Assembly (NCBI GenBank): GCA_938034415.1
Contig: CALHLE010000009.1
Coordinates: 100,601-164,600 of the forward strand
Direction of reading: 5' to 3'
DNA: 64,000 bases
DNA from: an uncultured Anaerolineae bacterium
GTDB taxonomy: Bacteria; Chloroflexota; Anaerolineae; J036; Brachytrichaceae
Numbering within the stretch: the first letter of the stretch is position 1; every line of letters starts with the position of its first letter. Made by a program: the position numbers and the translations under genes. The notes under the pieces are model-generated. The model saw only the letters and a list, made by a program, of their open reading frames with translations. It searched no databases and had not been told where the DNA came from. Below, piece after piece: positions 1 through 9,772 of the stretch.

Positions 1-32
1 CAAGCCCCAATTCACAAGTAGAATCGCATATT

Positions 33-1253
33 ATGAACGACGCTTCGGGCTTCAATCGCTGGTTCATCGTCACCGTCGCTCTGGTCGTCGGGTTTCTCAT
101 CGGCATCGCCTGCGCCGCCTATCTGGCCTATGCCTGGGTGCCGGCCGACATCATCCTGCGCGATGCGCCACCGCGCTTGTTGCGCTTCGATCCCGCCGGC
201 GAACGGCCCGACTATCGCGATGTCTATGTGGCCCGCGTTGCGGCGCGCTATGCGCTAGCCTTGCAGGCTGAGCAGCCCGAGGCTGCCTTGCTCCAAGCGC
301 AGCAGGCGTTGGGGGTGACGACAGGCGATGCCACGCCGCTCGAAGCGTTGGCGATGGCGCGCAGCGCCGAGCAGGCCGCGCGCAACGAGAATGCTCGCGA
401 AGGCGCCGACCCCAACCAGGGATGGTTCACGTTGGCGGATCAGAATAACCTCGCTTTGCTGGCTGAGCGTCTGGAGCAAGTGAAGGATCAAAAGCCGGTC
501 ATCGCCCAGTCGGTGATCGAGGCGCGCCGGAATGCGGCGTTGTTCGGCGGGGTGCTGCTGCTGTTGTGGATTGCCCTGCTGACCGGCCTGCTGCTGCTCG
601 TCGTGAATTGGCTCAAGCCTGCGCCGACGGCGGCCGCCGCCGCGCCGGTGGGCGCGCCCCGTGTTGACCGCGAGGCCGAAGTGCGTCCGGCGACCGTGGT
701 CAACGTCAACGTCGGCGATGGGCAGGCTGCCGTGGCGGCGCCGGCGGCCGCGCCCACCGAGCCTGGCGTTATTCCCACGCTCTACTCGCCTTCGCCGGTG
801 CGCGTCGGTTCACCGTTGCCCGGCGAGTCGCTTATCAACACCTTCCACGCCGTTTATGAGCATGGCAATGAGAACTTCGATGAGGGGTTTCAGATTAGCG
901 CGACCAGCGGTGAACTGATCGGCGAGTGCGGCGCATCGGTCGCCGACCGCGTCAGCTTGACGTCGCCCTCGCGGGTAACGGCGCTGGCGATTTGGACGTT
1001 CGATAAGAACGACTTCCATAGCACGACTAAGGTGATGCTTACCCCATACGCCTATCGCAACAACGTGATGCGCAGCAAGCTGGCGGCGCGCGGGGAGCTG
1101 GTGCAGGCGGGGCCGGGCATCTTCGAGATCGCCACCTCGACGTTGCGCGTCGAAGTCGAGGTGCGCAACCTGCAATTGCTGCCGCTCGACGGCGATCCCG
1201 ATGGCTACTTCCAGCGAGCGGAATTGGAGTTCCGCGTATACAAGAAACCATGA
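33..1253 (+). CDS. hypothetical membrane protein (N-terminal TM, central TM, C-terminal beta-rich domain)
   Basis: ORF track 406 aa; hydrophobic segments near residues 10-35 and ~170-190; TAGAAT at 19-24 just upstream of ATG. Confidence 0.75.
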   Translation: MNDASGFNRWFIVTVALVVGFLIGIACAAYLAYAWVPADIILRDAPPRLLRFDPAGERPDYRDVYVARVAARYALALQAEQPEAALLQAQQALGVTTGDATPLEALAMARSAEQAARNENAREGADPNQGWFTLADQNNLALLAERLEQVKDQKPVIAQSVIEARRNAALFGGVLLLLWIALLTGLLLLVVNWLKPAPTAAAAAPVGAPRVDREAEVRPATVVNVNVGDGQAAVAAPAAAPTEPGVIPTLYSPSPVRVGSPLPGESLINTFHAVYEHGNENFDEGFQISATSGELIGECGASVADRVSLTSPSRVTALAIWTFDKNDFHSTTKVMLTPYAYRNNVMRSKLAARGELVQAGPGIFEIATSTLRVEVEVRNLQLLPLDGDPDGYFQRAELEFRVYKKP

Positions 1254-2133
1254 TCTCGGCGCGCTGGCCGCGCGCGGCGCGTGGCTCTCGCGTCTGCAGC
1301 GCGCGCGGCGCATCCTCGATCGCCTCGATTGGTGGCACGTGGATGAGTGGATCGCCAGCGACCTGTGGTCGTTTGACGATGGCGACGCCGCGCTCCTGCT
1401 CACGCCGCTCGATCTGTCCGAGGCCGATGCGCTCGATGCGACATGCGCCGGCGTGGCCTGGTTGCGCTGGTGCGCCGTTGCCGATGGCCGGTCTCCGGCG
1501 GCCCACTTGGCTAATGTGTTTGGCGAAGCCGAGGCGCGCCTGGCGTCGCGCGGCGCGCGCGAGGTGTGGTGCGTCGTTCATTCGTCTGAATGGATCAAGC
1601 CTTATCTGCGCGATCTGGGCTACCGCGTTGTCGAGCAATTGCTCACCTTCCAGATCGCGCCATGGCGTGTGTCGAATGCGCCGCTGCGCCTCACCGGATT
1701 GCAGGTGCGCCCGGCGCACGCAGCCGATCTCGAAGCGCTATGCGCGTTGGATGCGCGCGCCTTCGATGAGCCATGGCGCTATGCGCCTGCGCTGATGCGG
1801 CGTGCGGTGGCGCGGGCGTTTGCCACTACGGTGGCCTTGTATGGCGGGTCGCCGGTCGGCTATGCGTGTGCGGTTCTGCATGAGGGGAATGGTCACGTCG
1901 TGCGGTTGGCCGTTCAGCCGGAACTGCGCCGTCGGGGAATCGGCGCGGAGTTGCTGTGCGACGTGGTGATGCGGCTGGCGCGGGCCGGCGCGCGCGTGGT
2001 CTCGCTCAACACGCAGGCCGGCAATTACGCGGCGCAGCGGCTGTATCGTCGGCTGGGGTTCGCGCCGGTGGGCGAGAAGCTGACGGTCATGCGTAAAGTG
2101 CTCGCGCGCGAAGCAATGGGAGGGACGGCGTGA
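1201..2133 (+). CDS. GNAT family N-acetyltransferase (start uncertain, overlaps upstream CDS)
   Basis: C-terminal motif VRLAVQPELRRRGIGAELLCDVV...NTQAGNYAAQRLYRRLGF typical of GNAT. Confidence 0.8.
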   Translation: MATSSERNWSSAYTRNHDLGALAARGAWLSRLQRARRILDRLDWWHVDEWIASDLWSFDDGDAALLLTPLDLSEADALDATCAGVAWLRWCAVADGRSPAAHLANVFGEAEARLASRGAREVWCVVHSSEWIKPYLRDLGYRVVEQLLTFQIAPWRVSNAPLRLTGLQVRPAHAADLEALCALDARAFDEPWRYAPALMRRAVARAFATTVALYGGSPVGYACAVLHEGNGHVVRLAVQPELRRRGIGAELLCDVVMRLARAGARVVSLNTQAGNYAAQRLYRRLGFAPVGEKLTVMRKVLAREAMGGTA

Positions 2134-3011
2134 AGCGTGCTCCGACGCATAAGCCCGCCAAGGACCAGCGCGTGCAGCGCAGCAGCATCCGTCGCGCCCA
2201 AGCCGCCGGCAAAAGCCGGGCGCGCGCGCAGTCGCGGCAGGTAGCTGCTGCCGGCGCCGCCAGCACGCCAGAGCATGAGACAGCGGCTATCTTTCCGCGC
2301 GTGGCGCGGCGCCGGTTTATCGGGCTGATGATGGCGATTGCGCTTGCCGGCCTGGCGATCATCGCGCTGCAGAATGCGCCGCGCTGGCTGTCGGCAGCCA
2401 CGCAGGCGCAAGCTACAGCCGATGCAGCGCTGCTCGAAGCGACGCGCAGCGCCGCCGTTGCGACGCAGGATGCGGCGCGCATCGGCATCGTCAGCGGTCA
2501 TCGCGGCCACGACAGCGGTGCCGTGTGCGACGATGGCTTGACTGAGGCGACGCTGAATTTTGCGCATGCGACTCGCGTGGCCGAAGTGCTGCGCGCCGAA
2601 GGCTACATCGTGGATGTGCTGGATGAGTTTGATCCTCGGTTGCGCGGCTATCGGGCGCGCGCCTTGCTCAGCATCCATGCCGACTCGTGCGCGCGCATTA
2701 ACGACTTGGCCACCGGCTTCAAGGTGGCGCGCGCTGCGCACAGTCGAGCGCCGGATGAGTCGGATCGCCTGGTCGCTTGTTTGACGGCGCGTTATGGGTC
2801 GCGCACCGGCCTGCGCTTCCACGCCAACACTGTCACGCGCGACATGACGCAGTATCACGCCTTTGATGAGATTGCGCCTGAGACGCCGGCCGCTATCATC
2901 GAAACCGGTTTCATGTACCTCGACCGGCCGTTGCTGGAAGGCCGGCCGCAGGTGGTGGCCCAGGGCATCGTCGAGGGACTGCTGTGTTTTCTGCGCGGCG
3001 AGACCCCATGA
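2130..3011 (+). CDS. N-acetylmuramoyl-L-alanine amidase (Amidase_3-like), membrane-anchored
   Basis: IGIVSGHRGHDSGAVCDDGLTEATLN...LLSIHADSC...IIETGFM motifs; 4-bp overlap with upstream gene. Confidence 0.8.
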   Translation: MKRAPTHKPAKDQRVQRSSIRRAQAAGKSRARAQSRQVAAAGAASTPEHETAAIFPRVARRRFIGLMMAIALAGLAIIALQNAPRWLSAATQAQATADAALLEATRSAAVATQDAARIGIVSGHRGHDSGAVCDDGLTEATLNFAHATRVAEVLRAEGYIVDVLDEFDPRLRGYRARALLSIHADSCARINDLATGFKVARAAHSRAPDESDRLVACLTARYGSRTGLRFHANTVTRDMTQYHAFDEIAPETPAAIIETGFMYLDRPLLEGRPQVVAQGIVEGLLCFLRGETP

Positions 3012-3068
3012 GATAGGCGAAGCCCGTTGCTTTGATTCTGAATCCGCATAGTTCGGTCTACAATCCTG

Positions 3069-3863
3069 TTGTCGGCGATGGCGTTTCTCGGAAGGCTGCT
3101 GCGATTGGTTGCGCTGTGCGTGATGATGGCGCTGCTGTTGGCCGCTATTCCGCTGGTTGTCTCGGCGGAACGCCGGGCGCAGCCGGTAGCCCAGCCCTTG
3201 GCCCGCGAAACCGCGCAGCCTCAACCCCGACAGGTCGCAGCGTCAGAAAGCGCCCGCCCCGCTGCTGCGGCGCAAATCCCAGTCGCCGCCCCGACGGTTC
3301 CGGCCACCCCATCGCCGCGCGTTGCGGTTGTAGGCGCGATACAGCCGCCTGCGCAGGTCGTCGCCGCCGTTCCAACTGCCCCATCGCCGCGCACTACGTT
3401 TGTGGCGCAAGCGCCGGTTCAGCCCGTCAACGTCCAACCGGCGGTTGCTGCATCCTTGCCGCAAGATGCGCCGGCCAAGGCGGTATACGATGCGAATACC
3501 GCGCCAATGCGCCGGGGGAAGTGGATCGAGGTAATCCTGGCGGAGCAGCGGCTGATCGCCTGGGAGGATGGTCGAATGGTGATGACGACGCTGGTCTCGA
3601 CCGGGGCGCAAGATACGCCGACGGTTCGCGGCGTCTTTCGCATCTACCGCAAACTTGATTCGCAACACATGCGGGGCAGAGGTTACGATTTGCCCAACGT
3701 GCCGTATGTGATGTACTTCAAGGGCAGTTACGCCATGCACGGCACGTATTGGCACAACAATTTTGGCCAGCCCATGAGTCACGGCTGCGTCAACATCCCT
3801 ACCGGCAAGGCCGCCTGGTTGTACGGCTGGGCGCCGCTGGGCACGGTCGTGGTGGTGCGTTGA
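3069..3863 (+). CDS. L,D-transpeptidase (YkuD domain)
   Basis: HGTYWHNNFGQPMSHGCVNI catalytic motif; N-terminal signal/TM and Pro-rich linker; alternative ATG at 3078. Confidence 0.88.
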   Translation: MSAMAFLGRLLRLVALCVMMALLLAAIPLVVSAERRAQPVAQPLARETAQPQPRQVAASESARPAAAAQIPVAAPTVPATPSPRVAVVGAIQPPAQVVAAVPTAPSPRTTFVAQAPVQPVNVQPAVAASLPQDAPAKAVYDANTAPMRRGKWIEVILAEQRLIAWEDGRMVMTTLVSTGAQDTPTVRGVFRIYRKLDSQHMRGRGYDLPNVPYVMYFKGSYAMHGTYWHNNFGQPMSHGCVNIPTGKAAWLYGWAPLGTVVVVR

Positions 3864-4720
3864 AGGTCTCTAGGCGAGGCGGCCTAGCGCTCTGCGCTGC
3901 GTTGGTCGCAGCGGCAGCGGCTTTTCTTATCTTGCGCCCGATCGTGGAAGCCGAGCGGCGCTGGCAGGCGCTGCGCGCGCGGGGGGTGTTGCGCGTCGGC
4001 ATCGATCCGGGCGTCCGCCCGTTTTCGTTCTACGGCGCGGATGGTTGGGAAGGAATGGATGCCGATGTAGCGCGCGAGGCAGCGCGGCGCTTGGGGCTGC
4101 GCGTGGAGGCCGTGCCGGTGGGCTATGATGGCCTCTACGACGCGCTGATTGCCGGCTATGCCGATGTTGCGATGTCGGCCCTGGTGGTAGATCCGACGCG
4201 GACGGCTGATTTTCGCTATAGCCGCCCATATTTCGATGCCGGCTTGCGCGCGGTGGCGCTGGCGCCGTTGCGTTTGGATCGTCCCGAAGATCTGCGCGGG
4301 CGCTGCGTCGTCGCCGCGCTGGGCGGCGAGGCGGACCGCCTGACGCGCTGGCTGGAACGGCGCACGCCGGGGTTAAAGCGCCGCGTGGTTGCGGACGAAG
4401 CTGCCGCCCTGGCTGAAATTCGCATGGGCAGATGTGAGGTGGCGGTCGTCGGCGGGCAAGCGGCCACACAGGCCGGATGCGCGCCAATTGCCGATTGGGG
4501 TAACACAGCAGCGGTGCGCTGCCTCAACCTTCGCCCGACTGAGTACACCATGGCGATGTTGGGCGTGGATGGGCGACTGGCCGTTGAACTTGATCGCGTC
4601 CTGTCGCAGATGGGCAACGACGGCGCCCTGGCGCGCATCGCTCGAAAGTGGCTCGCTATCAGGACTACCGACATCGCCGACGCCGACGACACAAATAACA
4701 CCAACGACACCAACCAATAA
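3860..4720 (+). CDS. amino-acid-type ABC transporter substrate-binding protein (SBP_bac_3)
   Basis: GVLRVGIDPGVRPFSFYGADGWEGMDADVAREAARRLG motif; TTG start overlapping previous TGA puts a signal-anchor at the N-terminus. Confidence 0.78.
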   Translation: MKVSRRGGLALCAALVAAAAAFLILRPIVEAERRWQALRARGVLRVGIDPGVRPFSFYGADGWEGMDADVAREAARRLGLRVEAVPVGYDGLYDALIAGYADVAMSALVVDPTRTADFRYSRPYFDAGLRAVALAPLRLDRPEDLRGRCVVAALGGEADRLTRWLERRTPGLKRRVVADEAAALAEIRMGRCEVAVVGGQAATQAGCAPIADWGNTAAVRCLNLRPTEYTMAMLGVDGRLAVELDRVLSQMGNDGALARIARKWLAIRTTDIADADDTNNTNDTNQ

Positions 4721-4731
4721 GGAGACCCTGC

Positions 4732-5745
4732 ATGGAATACCGACCCCTCGGACGAACCGGCGTAAAAGTGAGCGTCTTGTGCCTGGGTTGCATGATGTTC
4801 GGCGGTAAGACCTCGCCTGAAGATTCGTATGCCATCATTGACCGCGCGATTGACGCCGGCATCAACTTCCTCGACACGGCCAACGTCTACACGCGCGGCC
4901 GAAGTGAGGAGGTCGTCGGTGAGGCGCTCAAGCGCAACGGCAAGCGCGACCGCATCGTGCTGGCCACGAAGGTGCATGGGGTGATGGCCGACGATGATCC
5001 CAACATGAGCGGCAACAGCCGCCGACACATCATCCAGCAGTGTGAAGCAAGCCTGAGACGACTGCAAACGGATTGGATTGACCTGTATCAGATTCACCGG
5101 CCGCAGTCATCCATCCCGATTGATGAGACGCTGCGCGCGTTGGATGACCTGGTGCGCGCGGGCAAGGTGCGCTACATCGGCACAACTACCTTTGCCGCAT
5201 GGCAGTTGATGGAGTCGCTGATGGTCTCGCGCGAGCTGGGGTTGAACCGCTTCGTGTGCGAGCAGCCGCCCTACAACTTGCTGGACCGACGCATCGAGCG
5301 CGAGCTGATCCCCTTCGCGCAGACCTACGGCTTTGGGCTGATCCCGTGGAGTCCGCTGGCCGGCGGCCTGTTGACCGGCAAATACGACCGCAACGCGCCA
5401 CCGCCGGAAGGCACGCGCTTCTTCGACTACAAAGACAATCCCATCTTGTCTCGGCGCTGGAATGCCGCGGCGCTTGAAGCTGTGGAAGCTTATAAGGGCT
5501 ACCTGCAGGAGCGCGGCGGCTGCACGTTGTCGCAGTTCGCGCTGGCCTGGTGCATGAGCCAGCCGGGGATCACCTCGCCCATCATCGGCCCACGCACAAT
5601 GGAACAGCTCGAAGACAACCTCAAGGCGCTAGACGTGACGATCACCGATGAAGACCGGGCCAAAGTAGACGCGATTGTGCCCAAGGGAGGCATGGTCGCG
5701 CCGTACTACGAGGCCGACTTCGGGCCGCATCTGTTTCGGGTGTAG
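4732..5745 (+). CDS. aldo/keto reductase
   Basis: MEYRPLGRTGVKVSVLCLGCMMFGG...DWIDLYQIHRP...; RBS aaggag upstream. Confidence 0.92.
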   Translation: MEYRPLGRTGVKVSVLCLGCMMFGGKTSPEDSYAIIDRAIDAGINFLDTANVYTRGRSEEVVGEALKRNGKRDRIVLATKVHGVMADDDPNMSGNSRRHIIQQCEASLRRLQTDWIDLYQIHRPQSSIPIDETLRALDDLVRAGKVRYIGTTTFAAWQLMESLMVSRELGLNRFVCEQPPYNLLDRRIERELIPFAQTYGFGLIPWSPLAGGLLTGKYDRNAPPPEGTRFFDYKDNPILSRRWNAAALEAVEAYKGYLQERGGCTLSQFALAWCMSQPGITSPIIGPRTMEQLEDNLKALDVTITDEDRAKVDAIVPKGGMVAPYYEADFGPHLFRV

Positions 5746-5772
5746 CAGCGCGCTGTGAATAAGCCGGTGGAT

Positions 5773-5799
5773 GGGCGAAGGCGTTGCCTTCGCCTACCC
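5773..5799. repeat. REP-like palindrome copy 1 (between convergent genes)
   Basis: GGGCGAAGGCGTTGCCTTCGCCTACCC; 9-bp stem GGCGAAGGC/GCCTTCGCC. Confidence 0.75.
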
Positions 5800-5849
5800 G
5801 GTGGGCATTCCCGCACAGGCGCTGGGTGCAATCTGAACCTGCGATGGCG

Positions 5850-7100
5850 TCAGCCTTCACGCCCCTTCATCTCCGGCACGAGGATCAGGGATGCGACCAG
5901 GATGAGCGCGGCGCACATCAGCGCGATGGCGCCGATGTCCAACGTCTGCGTTAGCTGAAAGGCTAGGATCGGCGCCACGATCCCCCGCACGCCGGTGAAG
6001 AACGTGTGAACGCTCATGTATTCGGCCACGCGATCGTTCGGGGCGAACTTGGTCACCCACAGGCTCCAGGCAATCTCGCCGCCGGCGTTCGACGCGCCGA
6101 AAATGGCCGCTCCGGCAGCCAGGCCGAACGCGCCGACGCCCGTGAAGAACGACGCGATGCCCAGCGCGAATCCGACGTTCAGGATGATGCGCAGCAGAAA
6201 GAAGTTCATCCGGTCGAACAGCCGGCCCCACAGCGGCGTGAGCGCCAGCCGGGCCACGCTTGGGATCATGACCGTGTAGAGGGCGATCTGCTGCGGGGCG
6301 AGCGCCAGGCCGTACTTCGGATTGGCCAGAAACTCGACGCGCAGCGGCAGCATCATCAGATTGGCGAAGCCCATGAGCATCCATGAGGCCAGCGTCCAGC
6401 GCAGCGTCCGGTCGGTGCGCAGGATTTTGAGCGAGTCGAACGCGCCGAGGAACGCGCCGCGCGAGGTGATGCCCAAATGGGCTGAGGCGCTGCTGCGCGG
6501 TTCGGCCAGTGCGTGGCGCAGCGCGCGCGACGGGATGCGCGACAGGCAGTAGGCCGCAGCGGCGAAAGCGATTGCGAATGCGGCCAACAGCCAGCGGAAG
6601 CGCGCCAAGTCAGTGGTGAGCAGCCGCCCGGCTAACTCGGCGAAGGCCGCTGCTGCCGCTACGCGGATGACGAAGGTGCGCGCGACGTATCGGCCGCGCT
6701 CGCGTGGGGCGTAATTGTCCTGGTAGGTCGCCGTCAGGAGCGGGATGATCGCGTTGGCCGCGCCGATGGCGATCACCGTTGCGATCACCAACACCGCGAG
6801 CGTCGGCAAAGCAGCGGCGCACAGCATCGCCAGCGCTCCGCCGGCCATCATCCATGCTGCGACGCGCATGATCGGCTGGCCGGAGCGTTCTACCCACGGC
6901 ACCAACCACAATGAAAGCAACAAACCGATGTTGCCGGCAGCGGCAATCAGCGACTTTGGCGTTGGGCCGGCATCGAAGGCTTTAACGGCGATCAGCAGCA
7001 AAAAGGTGGTGCTGGCGGTCTCGATGACGCCCTGGGGGATGGCGCGCAGCCGGTCGTAGCGATAGGTGAGCCGCGCGCGCGTGAGTGCGGAGGCGGTCAA
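5850..7100 (-). CDS. MFS transporter (start approximate)
   Basis: Multi-TM ORF; the 489-aa ORF start runs into the upstream gene, so it is trimmed to about TTG at 7100. Confidence 0.78.
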   Translation of the reverse strand: MTASALTRARLTYRYDRLRAIPQGVIETASTTFLLLIAVKAFDAGPTPKSLIAAAGNIGLLLSLWLVPWVERSGQPIMRVAAWMMAGGALAMLCAAALPTLAVLVIATVIAIGAANAIIPLLTATYQDNYAPRERGRYVARTFVIRVAAAAAFAELAGRLLTTDLARFRWLLAAFAIAFAAAAYCLSRIPSRALRHALAEPRSSASAHLGITSRGAFLGAFDSLKILRTDRTLRWTLASWMLMGFANLMMLPLRVEFLANPKYGLALAPQQIALYTVMIPSVARLALTPLWGRLFDRMNFFLLRIILNVGFALGIASFFTGVGAFGLAAGAAIFGASNAGGEIAWSLWVTKFAPNDRVAEYMSVHTFFTGVRGIVAPILAFQLTQTLDIGAIALMCAALILVASLILVPEMKGREG

Positions 7101-7116
7101 CGCGGCCAGTCGCTCC

Positions 7117-7767
7117 CTAGATCGCTCGAACCCCTTGCGGCTCGAGCGCCAGCGCGCGCGCCAACCGATGCGCGCGTTCGCCGAGTGCTTCGATGCCGCC
7201 GGCTTGCTTGACGTACTCGCCGATGAGCTGGCTACCCATCCCGACGGCGACGGCGCCGGCCTTGATGTATTCGGCGGCGTTGTCCAGCGATACGCCGCCG
7301 GTGGCGACGAACGGCACATGGTTCAACGGCGCGCGCACGGCCTTGAAGTAGCCCAGCTCCGCCGGGAAGAGCTTGATCAAGTGCGCGCCCAGCTCGACGG
7401 CGTTCATGATCTCGGTGGGCGTGTATGCGCCGGGGATCACGCAGATGTCGCGCTCGACGCAGATCGCGACCACGCGCGGGTTGGTGTTCGGCGCGACGAT
7501 GAACTGCGCGCCGGCGCTGATGGCCTCGAACACCTGCGACTCGTTCAGCACCGTGCCCGCGCCGATTAAGAACCGGTCGCCCAGTTCGTCTTTCATTTCG
7601 TGCAGGCCGTTGAGCGCGCCGGGCGAGTTCAGGGTCACTTCGATCGCAGTGATGCCGGCGTCTGCCAGCGCGCGCGCGATCTGCCGGAAGTATCCGGCGT
7701 AGTTGCCGCGCAAGATGGCGATGACGCGCCCGGCCTCGATCATGGATTTGGCGTGTTGTGCATTCAC
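7117..7767 (-). CDS. eda: bifunctional 4-hydroxy-2-oxoglutarate aldolase / KDPG aldolase
   Basis: VIAILRGNYAGYFRQIARALADAGITAIEVTLNSPGAL...IGAGTVLNESQV...IKLFPAE motifs; GTG start. Confidence 0.9.
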   Translation of the reverse strand: MNAQHAKSMIEAGRVIAILRGNYAGYFRQIARALADAGITAIEVTLNSPGALNGLHEMKDELGDRFLIGAGTVLNESQVFEAISAGAQFIVAPNTNPRVVAICVERDICVIPGAYTPTEIMNAVELGAHLIKLFPAELGYFKAVRAPLNHVPFVATGGVSLDNAAEYIKAGAVAVGMGSQLIGEYVKQAGGIEALGERAHRLARALALEPQGVRAI

Positions 7768-7823
7768 GGGGTTGAGTATATGCTCATCGGCGAATCATTT
7801 CCGATCTGTGCTGATTCATCACC

Positions 7824-8981
7824 ATGAAAATCACCGACGTTAAGACTTACATCGTCGGCAACCCGTGGAAGAACTGGCTGTTCACGCGCGTCGAGACCGA
7901 CGAGGGCATCCACGGCATCGGCGAGGCGACCGTCAACGGGTTTACCAAATCCGCCGAAGCAGCAGTGCATGAGCTTAAGCGCTTCGTCATCGGCAAAGAC
8001 CCCTTTGACGTTGAGCAGCATTCACTTCGCCTATGGCGCGACTTCTACAGCGATGGCGGACAGATTCATGGTGCGGCGCTCAGCGGCATCGAGTATGCCT
8101 GCTGGGACATCATGGGCAAGGCGCTGGGCGTGCCGGTGTTCAGGTTGCTGGGCGGGCGCTGCCATACGCGACTGCGCGCCTATGCCAACGGCTGGTATCG
8201 CGGCCCGCGCACGCCGGAGAGCTTTCACGAGAAGGCCAAGGTCGTTGTGGCCAAGGGCTACACCGCGCTCAAGTTCGACCCATTTGGGGCGGCCTGGCGC
8301 GTGATGGAGGACCTGGATGACTTTGCGCTGGCCGTGGACATCATCGCTGCCGTGCGCGACGCCGTTGGCCCGAGTGTGGACATCCTGATCGAGGCGCACA
8401 ACCGCTTTTCGGTGCATACGGCGTTGCAGTTTGCCGACGCCATCGCCCCCTACAAACCCACGTGGCTGGAAGCGCCGGTGCCGCCGCAGCGCATCTCTGC
8501 GATGGTCGAGGTGGCGCGTCGAAGCCCAGTGCCCATCGCCTGCGGCGAGGATTTCTACTGCCGCGACCAGTTTGCCGAGTTGCTTCAGCACAACGCGGTG
8601 CACATCATTCAGCTCGAACCGCAGCTCCTGGGCATGACCGCCGCCAAACAGGTGTGCGGCATGGTCAACGCGTTCTACGGCGTGACCGCGCCGCACAGCG
8701 CGCAGGGGCCGCTGTGCTCATTGGCATGCGCGCATCTCAACCTCAGCACGCCCAACTTCTTCATCCATGAGATCTTCGACGACTTCAACGATGATTGGAG
8801 CCAACACATCCTGACCAACCCGGTCAAGGTTGTGGACGGCTACGTCACGCTGAGCGACGACATCGTGGGGTGGGGCAGCGATCTGAACTACGACGAGATC
8901 GCCCGGCATCCTTACAACCCAGACAACTTCCTGCCGCTCTTTCGCGAGGGGTGGGAGAAGCGCGAAGGGGTGAGGGACTGA
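7824..8981 (+). CDS. mandelate racemase/muconate lactonizing enzyme family (galactonate dehydratase-like)
   Basis: MKITDVKTYIVG...GIGEATVNGFTKSAEAAVHEL...DILIEAHNRFSVHTALQFADAI...EAPVPPQ; enolase-superfamily pattern. Confidence 0.88.
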   Translation: MKITDVKTYIVGNPWKNWLFTRVETDEGIHGIGEATVNGFTKSAEAAVHELKRFVIGKDPFDVEQHSLRLWRDFYSDGGQIHGAALSGIEYACWDIMGKALGVPVFRLLGGRCHTRLRAYANGWYRGPRTPESFHEKAKVVVAKGYTALKFDPFGAAWRVMEDLDDFALAVDIIAAVRDAVGPSVDILIEAHNRFSVHTALQFADAIAPYKPTWLEAPVPPQRISAMVEVARRSPVPIACGEDFYCRDQFAELLQHNAVHIIQLEPQLLGMTAAKQVCGMVNAFYGVTAPHSAQGPLCSLACAHLNLSTPNFFIHEIFDDFNDDWSQHILTNPVKVVDGYVTLSDDIVGWGSDLNYDEIARHPYNPDNFLPLFREGWEKREGVRD

Positions 8982-9004
8982 GCGTCACAAGCTCGCGATC
9001 AGTA

Positions 9005-9034
9005 TTGACGCATCGGCGGCGCATCGGGTATCAT
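9005..9034 (+). promoter_or_regulatory. candidate sigma70 promoter of tRNA-Thr
   Basis: TTGACG (9005-9010) - 18 nt - TATCAT (9029-9034). Confidence 0.6.
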
Positions 9035-9055
9035 TCGCACAACACCAGCCAGGGC

Positions 9056-9128
9056 GCTACCTTAGCTCAATCGGCAGAGCAATCGCTTCGTAAGCGATGG
9101 GTTTCGGGTTCGACTCCCGAAGGTAGCT
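9056..9128 (+). tRNA. tRNA-Thr (anticodon CGT)
   Basis: Cloverleaf by eye: acceptor GCTACCT/AGGTAGC, anticodon stem ATCGC-TTCGTAA-GCGAT, T-arm TCGGGTTCGACTCCCGA; CCA not encoded. Confidence 0.95.
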
Positions 9129-9139
9129 TCTGCGCAGGG

Positions 9140-9175
9140 AACTCGGCTTTCGTGAGAAGCCGAGTTCTATTTTTA
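9140..9175 (+). terminator. intrinsic terminator after tRNA-Thr
   Basis: AACTCGGCTT-TCGTGAG-AAGCCGAGTT perfect 10-bp stem followed by CTATTTTTA. Confidence 0.85.
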
Positions 9176-9691
9176 TCGCGCCACTTCCCAGGCCAGGTGC
9201 TGGATCTCCGGCATGATCAACTTGTCCATGGCGACTTGCACGGCGTTGGGCGAGCCGGGCATGGACACCACCACGCGCCCGCGATACACGCCGGCCGTCG
9301 CCCGCGACAGCATGGCGGCAGCCCCCACTTCCTGGTAGCTGAGCATGCGGAACAGCTCGCCGAAGCCGGGCATCACTTTCTCCAGCTTGCGCGAGATCAC
9401 GTCGTAGGTCGTGTCGCGCGGGGCGATGCCGGTGCCGCCGGTGAACAGGATCACCCGCGCGTCCGTCTCGGCGACGATGCGCTCCAGCAATGCGCCGATC
9501 TGCTCCGGCTCATCCTTGACGATCGCGCGAAAGACCACTTGGTGCCCGGCGGATGTCACGCGCGACTCGATCAAGTCGCCGCCGGTGTCGTTTTCGCGCG
9601 TGCGCGTGTCGCTCACGGTGACGATGGCGACGTGGACGGCGCCTTGCCGGGCGGCAATTTCGCGGTGTTGTTGAGTGGATGCGCTGCTCAT
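9173..9691 (-). CDS. moaB: molybdenum cofactor biosynthesis protein MoaB/Mog family
   Basis: [20 protein letters not shown]...[19 protein letters not shown]...[12 protein letters not shown] motifs. Confidence 0.88.
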   Translation of the reverse strand: MSSASTQQHREIAARQGAVHVAIVTVSDTRTRENDTGGDLIESRVTSAGHQVVFRAIVKDEPEQIGALLERIVAETDARVILFTGGTGIAPRDTTYDVISRKLEKVMPGFGELFRMLSYQEVGAAAMLSRATAGVYRGRVVVSMPGSPNAVQVAMDKLIMPEIQHLAWEVAR

Positions 9692-9772
9692 GGTCTTCTC
9701 AGCCACACATTGTAACTTGCTAGTTCGCGCCAGACTACCTTGGCGAGAATAGCGCTATTGAGGAGGCTCATT

